This document shows, piece by piece, positions 60,165-64,000 of a DNA stretch of 64,000 bases. The position numbers were made by a program, and so were the translations under genes. A model generated the notes under the pieces. That model had not been told where the DNA came from, made no database searches, and saw only the letters and a program-made list of their open reading frames with translations. Within the stretch, counting starts at the first letter, position 1. Every line of letters begins with the position of its first letter. The stretch is taken from assembly GCA_020634455.1 (NCBI GenBank), contig JACKBQ010000001.1, positions 1,426,001 to 1,490,000 of the forward strand, in the 5' to 3' direction. Source of the DNA: Ardenticatenaceae bacterium (GTDB taxonomy: Bacteria > Chloroflexota > Anaerolineae > Promineifilales > Promineifilaceae).

Positions 60165-61424
60165 CTACCAACCATCTAAGCGGAAGCCAAGCCAGGGCAC
60201 CTGCATTTCGGCGTGGGACAAACCGCCATGCCGCCCAATCATCTTGTGCGCCCACTCGCGCTCCTGCTCCGGGAAAAGCGAATAGCCGCCGCGCATGATG
60301 ACCACCACATCACCCATCCGGTCCGCGACGTTAGCAGCGAAGGGTTCTGGGCCTAGTAATCCAGCTTGTAGAGCATCTTGTGAGGAAACGGCCGTCATCG
60401 CATGCCCTAATTTTGTGTTGATGTACTCGATGGCCGCCTCGTGACAGCCATGTTTGGTGTACAAGTAGATCACGCGCGGCTCACCGGTGGGCCGCATAAA
60501 CAACAGCTGTTCCAGCTTGGGATGGTCTGACAAGAAGATTTGGTGGGAAAGTGGCGTTAGCTCCTGCCCATGATCAGCCACAATGAAAAATGCGGTGTCC
60601 TGGCGGGCGGCGTCGGTTAACGATTCAAAAAAATCTACCTGTAGCTGGTTAAAAATGGCGCGAACTTCGGCGGAAACGGCCGTTCCCTGCCAGGTGTGGT
60701 AATGACTAATGGAGTCAATGCTAGGCCAGTACGCATTGATGAATAGCTGCTCACCAGCCCGCTTGTCCAGCAGTTCCCGCATCTGCACCAGCATGTCGGC
60801 AAAACTCACCACCCCAAACGATTCCGTGACGCCACGCCCGTGCATTTTGCTTAAAACGGAGTTGACAATCTCCTTGCCCTTAAACGCATAGGTGGGAATG
60901 CCTTCTTTGCCCAACTGTTCCCCCACCCCCGGATGCTGTAAGAAGGTTTCCGGGTTCAATCCGGCATCCACCAGGGCGTCATACGCCTTGTAAAACAAGG
61001 GCGAAAAGTCGAGCATCCCCGCCGAGACGGCAAATTCCGGGAAGAAAAGCTTCAGCCCCACCAGCCCGTGCTGTGCCGGGGCAGAACCAGTCCACAGGCT
61101 GCTGAGCGCAGCGACTGTGGTGGAGGGAAAAATGGAGGTGAGTTGGTTGGTGATGGTGGCACGTTGAGAAACGGCCGTTACCAAATCCTGCCGTGCCTGA
61201 AACAAATTCCAGCCGAAGCCATCCAACGTTAGCAACACAACGCGCTTCACCTCGCCCAATGGTTCCCACATTGCAGAGGGCAGCGCCGGCAACCCCTCCA
61301 ATTGCACCCCGAGCATCTGCGCCACCGTGGCAGGCACATTAGCAATCGAACCACCCGCATAATTGGGCAAGGTAAACTCATTAGCTATTGGCAAATTCAA
61401 ACCTTCAACATCTGGCACATTCAT
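60165..61424 (-). CDS. Alkaline phosphatase/phosphodiesterase superfamily protein
   Basis: A 419-residue NPP/alkaline-phosphatase-fold enzyme. The metal-site segments are LLTLDGFGWNLF, the nucleophile Thr in SIFPSTTVAALSSL, YWPSIDSISHYHTW, IVADHGQELTP and GRHGGLSHAEM. This is the pattern of type I phosphodiesterase/nucleotide pyrophosphatases. No signal peptide is clear. It precedes the phosphatidyltransferase gene by 93 bp and may share its transcript; a lipid or nucleotide diester is a possible substrate. Confidence 0.87.
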   Translation of the reverse strand: MNVPDVEGLNLPIANEFTLPNYAGGSIANVPATVAQMLGVQLEGLPALPSAMWEPLGEVKRVVLLTLDGFGWNLFQARQDLVTAVSQRATITNQLTSIFPSTTVAALSSLWTGSAPAQHGLVGLKLFFPEFAVSAGMLDFSPLFYKAYDALVDAGLNPETFLQHPGVGEQLGKEGIPTYAFKGKEIVNSVLSKMHGRGVTESFGVVSFADMLVQMRELLDKRAGEQLFINAYWPSIDSISHYHTWQGTAVSAEVRAIFNQLQVDFFESLTDAARQDTAFFIVADHGQELTPLSHQIFLSDHPKLEQLLFMRPTGEPRVIYLYTKHGCHEAAIEYINTKLGHAMTAVSSQDALQAGLLGPEPFAANVADRMGDVVVIMRGGYSLFPEQEREWAHKMIGRHGGLSHAEMQVPWLGFRLDGW

Positions 61425-61524
61425 TAATTCACTTTTTATCCTTTGGTTTTGCTATAATTCCTACGAATGACAATCCACAGCTTTATGCCGAGCAAAGCCG
61501 AACCTTTTCACAAGCCCTTCTTCT

Positions 61525-61571
61525 AAATCTCTGTGAAACTCCGTGTTTTCTCTGTGTAACTCTGTGTCCCG
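61525..61571. repeat. CTCTGTG repeats before AIM24 gene
   Basis: AATCTCTGTGAAACTCCGTG, TTTTCTCTGTGTAACTCTGTG: four direct CTCTGTG-like units, with no inverted arm. It resembles one half of the 36096-36160 element. It lies 28 bp upstream of the AIM24 start, in the divergent gap to the phosphodiesterase gene. Confidence 0.6.
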
Positions 61572-61598
61572 CTTTTGTGCTTTCAAAGGAGTGTTTAC

Positions 61599-62285
61599 AT
61601 GCGTTACGAAATTAATGGCACCACCCTGCAAACCCTGGACATTTTTCTCGACAACGGCGAATCGGTCTTCACCGAATCCGGCGGCATGGCCTGGATGAAA
61701 GGCAATGTGGAAATGAATACCAACACACGCGGCGGGCTGCTCAAGGGGTTGGCCCGCAGCTTGTCTGGCGAATCGCTTTTCCTCACCACATACACCTGCA
61801 AAGGGAGCCAAAGCATGGTTACCTTCACCCCGGAGGCACCCGGTTCCATCGTACCCGTGGTTTTGGGCAGTGGCGAAAGCCGCATATGCCAAAAAGATGC
61901 CTTCATGGTCGCCGAGGATTCGGTCTCTCTGGAGATGCATTTTCGGCGCAAGCTGGGCACGGGCCTGTTCGGTGGCGAAGGGTTCATTTTGCAGAAGATC
62001 AGCGGCCCCGGCATTGCCTGGGTAGAAATTGCTGGGGAAGTTCGTGAATACAGTTTGCAAGCGGGGGAAACGATGCAAGTAGACCCCGGCCACATCGCGA
62101 TGTACGAACCCTCGGTCAACTACGACATCCAGCGCGTGAAGGGCGTAAAAAATATGCTCTTTGGCGGCGAAGGGCTTTTCCTGGCCTCGCTCACTGGCCC
62201 CGGCAAAATCTGGCTGCAAAGTCTGCCGCTGTCCAATCTTGCCTCAAAATTGATGCAGTATATGCCCATCAAGACGGGCGGCTAA
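61599..62285 (+). CDS. AIM24 family protein
   Basis: A 228-residue TIM-16-like/AIM24 protein. The repeated motifs are GGMAWMKGNVEMNTNT, GGLLKGLARSLSGESLFLTTY, FGGEGFILQKISGPG and FGGEGLFLASLTGPG, which are hallmarks of the family. It forms a double-stranded beta-barrel. Bacterial members are uncharacterised, and the mitochondrial one affects respiratory-chain assembly. AAAGGA precedes ATG 61599. It faces the ATP synthase genes tail-to-tail across a shared terminator. Confidence 0.9.
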   Translation: MRYEINGTTLQTLDIFLDNGESVFTESGGMAWMKGNVEMNTNTRGGLLKGLARSLSGESLFLTTYTCKGSQSMVTFTPEAPGSIVPVVLGSGESRICQKDAFMVAEDSVSLEMHFRRKLGTGLFGGEGFILQKISGPGIAWVEIAGEVREYSLQAGETMQVDPGHIAMYEPSVNYDIQRVKGVKNMLFGGEGLFLASLTGPGKIWLQSLPLSNLASKLMQYMPIKTGG

Positions 62286-62299
62286 TTTTAAGATTCAAG

Positions 62300-62330
62300 A
62301 AAAAAGCCAGGGGCATCCCTGGCTTTTTTT
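62300..62330. terminator. Bidirectional rho-independent terminator
   Basis: An A-tract, then GCCAGGG (62306-62312), loop GCAT, CCCTGGC (62317-62323) and seven Ts. The symmetric A/T flanks let it act in both directions: for AIM24 on the plus strand, where it lies 15 bp past the stop, and for the ATP synthase transcript on the minus strand. It is the clearest terminator in the window. Confidence 0.9.
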
Positions 62331-62431
62331 CGGCATATTTAAGTTACTACGGCCGTATACAAATACAGCCTCTGTTCGTACGGTTGGTAATACGGCCGTA
62401 CGCTTCTCACACACCTTAACGAGGGTGTTGA

Positions 62432-63136
62432 TTAACGTAAAGAATCACGCATCGCAGTCATACGCGAAGCAACACTACTGTCTACAACCTTGTCGCCCAC
62501 ACGCACAACCAAACCACCCAACAAAGCTGGGTTCACTTTAAACGTAACATTTTCCAGGTTCAACGCCTTCTTAACTTCAGCCTGCTCAGCATCCGTTAGC
62601 TTCACAGCGCTGGTAACCTCGCCAGAGGTGCCACTCAATTTCGCAGCATCGGCTGGAACTTTGGCAAAGAAATCGGCAATAATCGCGTGTTGGCGGGATT
62701 CGTCCAAAGAGTCTTCCACGACCTTATTGGCCGCAGCAATGGCGATAGCTGCAATCTGGCCCCGTGCGTCAGCCAAAATGGAGTTGCGCTCCTCTGCTGC
62801 ATCAGCACGAGCCGCAGCGACGATTTCGTCAGCTTCCTTTTTGGCCTGTGCTTTAATGCCATTGGCTGTTTCCTCAGCCTGAACGGCCGCATCAATGCGC
62901 TGCTGCGCCGCCTGCGCCCGGGCTTCATCCATAATCTTCTTGGCTTCTGCGTCTGCATTGTCACGGGCAATGGCTGCCTGACGAGCGTCTTCCAAACCCT
63001 TGGCAATCTTTGTCTTCCGCTCTTCCAAATTGTTAATGATGGGGTTATATAAATAACCCTTCAAAACATTAAACAAAATGATGAAGAGAAGAATCATCAT
63101 CAAAAAATAGCCAATATTAATACCTAATGCATCCAT
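62432..63136 (-). CDS. atpF: ATP synthase b subunit fused to delta C-terminal domain
   Basis: A 234-residue peripheral-stalk subunit. Residues 1-30 form the membrane anchor of b (GYFLMMILLFIILFNVLKGY), 35-160 the long Ala/Glu-rich coiled coil, and 168-234 match the C-terminal part of delta (OSCP): SAVKLTDAEQAEVKKAL, FKVNPALLGGLVVRVGDKVV. The N-terminal six-helix domain of delta is missing. Fusions of b and delta are known, for example in mycobacteria, but a b with only the C-terminal delta domain is unusual. It lies last in the operon, before a terminator. No ACGGCCGT lies within it. Confidence 0.85.
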   Translation of the reverse strand: MDALGINIGYFLMMILLFIILFNVLKGYLYNPIINNLEERKTKIAKGLEDARQAAIARDNADAEAKKIMDEARAQAAQQRIDAAVQAEETANGIKAQAKKEADEIVAAARADAAEERNSILADARGQIAAIAIAAANKVVEDSLDESRQHAIIADFFAKVPADAAKLSGTSGEVTSAVKLTDAEQAEVKKALNLENVTFKVNPALLGGLVVRVGDKVVDSSVASRMTAMRDSLR

Positions 63137-63193
63137 TTGTATTCTCTCCTAATTCATCCTTGTCTACGTAACAGTCAATGAATTTTCCGGCTA

Positions 63194-63442
63194 TTAAGCA
63201 ACAAAAATCAGAATCAGGGCGACAACCAGAGCATAGATAGCTACCGCTTCCGCCAGAGCCACACCCAAAATCATGTTACCTGTAATTGTACCGGCGGCAT
63301 CTGGGTTCCGAGCAATACCTTGCACGGCACCACCTACAACAATACCCACACCGGCACCAGCGCCAATAGCGCCTGTCATGGCCAAACCGGCTCCAAGAAG
63401 TTTCAGACCTTCAGCAATTGCTTGAGCTGCTGCTACATCCAT
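63194..63442 (-). CDS. atpE: ATP synthase F0 subunit c
   Basis: An 82-residue proteolipid that forms the rotor ring. Two transmembrane helices: the first has [19 protein letters not shown] (glycine-rich), the loop has the conserved ARNPDA, and the second holds the proton-carrying Glu in [17 protein letters not shown]. The gene is A+T-richer than the rest and free of octamers. It follows subunit a by 145 bp and precedes b by 57 bp. The Glu and the lack of the sodium signature suggest a proton enzyme, though this was not analysed in detail. Confidence 0.96.
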   Translation of the reverse strand: MDVAAAQAIAEGLKLLGAGLAMTGAIGAGAGVGIVVGGAVQGIARNPDAAGTITGNMILGVALAEAVAIYALVVALILIFVA

Positions 63443-63587
63443 GATTTAAATCCTCCAAACGTGTTTGTGTTTTTCTTTTTGAAATGGCTTCAAAAGCCGT
63501 TGTTTACAAAATTATTATCAAATTAAAACCCTAAGGGTTTCCCTTATGAGTCAAATAACCGCAATACCAAACCTTTAGGGCCTAATA

Positions 63588-64000
63588 TTAATGCTCCTCG
63601 CCATGATGCGATTCAGTAGCACCCTGCATAAAGGTTAAGGTCAGCAGAGCAAATACCACACCTTGCAACAAATGCACACCAAATTCCAGGTGCCAGAACA
63701 ACAAATTGGCAATTGGCAGGAGCGAAGCAATTACGAACAACAGGACCTGCCCGGCAAAGATATTACCTAAAAGCCGGAAGGCGAACGAGACAATCTTGAA
63801 AATTTCACTAATGAATTCCAAAAGGCCTACGCCGATATCCATGATAGCCAGGGGATTCTTGGCAATTTCATCTCCCTTACCAGCATAGAAGGGGAAGAAT
63901 TTACGCCAATACTTCATACCTTGAGCTTTCATCCCGTAGTATTGGGTCATCACAACCGAAATGAATGCCATAGCAAGCGTAAAGTTTAGATCAGTCGCGG
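63588..64000 (-). CDS. atpB: ATP synthase F0 subunit a, N-terminus cut by window edge
   Basis: The C-terminal part of subunit a; the frame is open to the edge at 64000, and the start lies beyond it. The conserved region ATDLNFTLAMAFISV precedes the internal ATG at 63971. The essential Arg is in AFRLLGNIFAGQVLL, and the last helices (FGVHLLQGVVFALLTLTFM) follow. It ends in TESHHGEEH. The a subunit forms the proton half-channels next to the c ring. The gap to the c gene carries a few A+T-rich bases and no clear promoter. Confidence 0.95.
   Translation of the reverse strand, partial: ATDLNFTLAMAFISVVMTQYYGMKAQGMKYWRKFFPFYAGKGDEIAKNPLAIMDIGVGLLEFISEIFKIVSFAFRLLGNIFAGQVLLFVIASLLPIANLLFWHLEFGVHLLQGVVFALLTLTFMQGATESHHGEEH

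Larger units (their letters stand above)
1073..62399. repeat. Dispersed octamer palindrome ACGGCCGT, window-wide
   Basis: The word ACGGCCGT, most often extended to AACGGCCGTT, recurs about 110 times by manual reading between the first copy (1073-1080) and the last (62392-62399). It lies in genes of all kinds on both strands and in intergenic DNA (for example 1210-1217, 62349-62356). An 8-bp word should appear once or twice in a random sequence of this length. Near-variants (GCGGCCGT, TCGGCCGT, ACGGCCGC) are also common. It is not a mobile element, since no longer unit is shared. Its function is unknown; the best analogy is HIP1 of cyanobacteria. Confidence 0.9.

Noticed and set aside
1..64000. 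tRNA, rRNA and insertion sequences
   Set aside because: No cloverleaf with TTCGA-type arm, no rRNA-like stretch and no transposase-like protein was recognised. A computed scan could still find a tRNA I missed.

Overview
The window looks like a chromosomal piece of an uncultured-type Chloroflexota bacterium, probably Anaerolineae or a close class. The pointers are secreted proteins with long Pro/Thr linkers, lipoproteins and large SARP/kinase-AAA-TPR regulators, a fused ATP synthase b/delta subunit, many acyl-CoA enzymes, and extracellular proteins ending in a YLPxxV-type tail. This assignment is inference from gene style; no rRNA or tRNA gene was seen. Base composition is moderately GC-rich, except for one A+T-rich gene near 30-35 kb.

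Layout: 0-2.5 kb secreted/lipoproteins, including a tandem paralogous pair. 2.6-10 kb an rRNA/tRNA methylase, a MocR-type regulator, two TetR regulators, a GAF histidine kinase, an HD protein and an SDR. 10-16 kb a glycosidase-like lipoprotein, an aminotransferase, an S9 peptidase and a pentapeptide-repeat protein. 16-25.9 kb a mostly minus-strand series with a MaoC hydratase, MazG-like enzyme, RmlA, two acyl-CoA dehydrogenases, an amidase, a thioesterase, a metallo-beta-lactamase-fold enzyme and a Nudix hydrolase. 26-30.4 kb a secreted metalloprotease, a second MBL enzyme, a histidine kinase with a cyclic-nucleotide-binding domain, and GrpB. 30.4-34.7 kb a 1417-residue kinase/cyclase-like/AAA/TPR protein. 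34.8-39.3 kb an enoyl-CoA-reductase-like SDR, a K+ channel and an APH kinase + acyl-CoA dehydrogenase + SDR trio resembling the levulinate/4-hydroxyacid (lva) pathway. 39.5-48.9 kb a compact polyol-type phosphotransferase (PTS) locus: regulator, IIC, IIB, IIA, HPr-EI fusion, polyol-phosphate dehydrogenase-like MDR and PfkB kinase. 49.2-51.7 kb an ABC exporter. 51.9-58.2 kb a SARP-AAA-TPR regulator divergent from a large secreted LamG/DMFase-like protein and a small secreted repeat protein. 58.2-61.4 kb Lgt with an unusual insert, a CDP-alcohol phosphatidyltransferase and a phosphodiesterase. 61.6-64 kb AIM24 and the F0 part of ATP synthase (a, c, b/delta).

Two sequence-level signals are not explained by genes. 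First, the palindrome ACGGCCGT (often AACGGCCGTT) occurs roughly 110 times by manual reading, in genes in all frames and between genes, where about one or two copies would be expected by chance. It resembles the HIP1 phenomenon of cyanobacteria but with a different word. Second, most gaps between co-oriented genes hold a small palindromic element built from short repeated units followed by their reverse complement. At least eight sequence families share this architecture and this position just 3' of a stop codon. The A+T-rich kinase gene is nearly free of the octamer, which fits recent acquisition.
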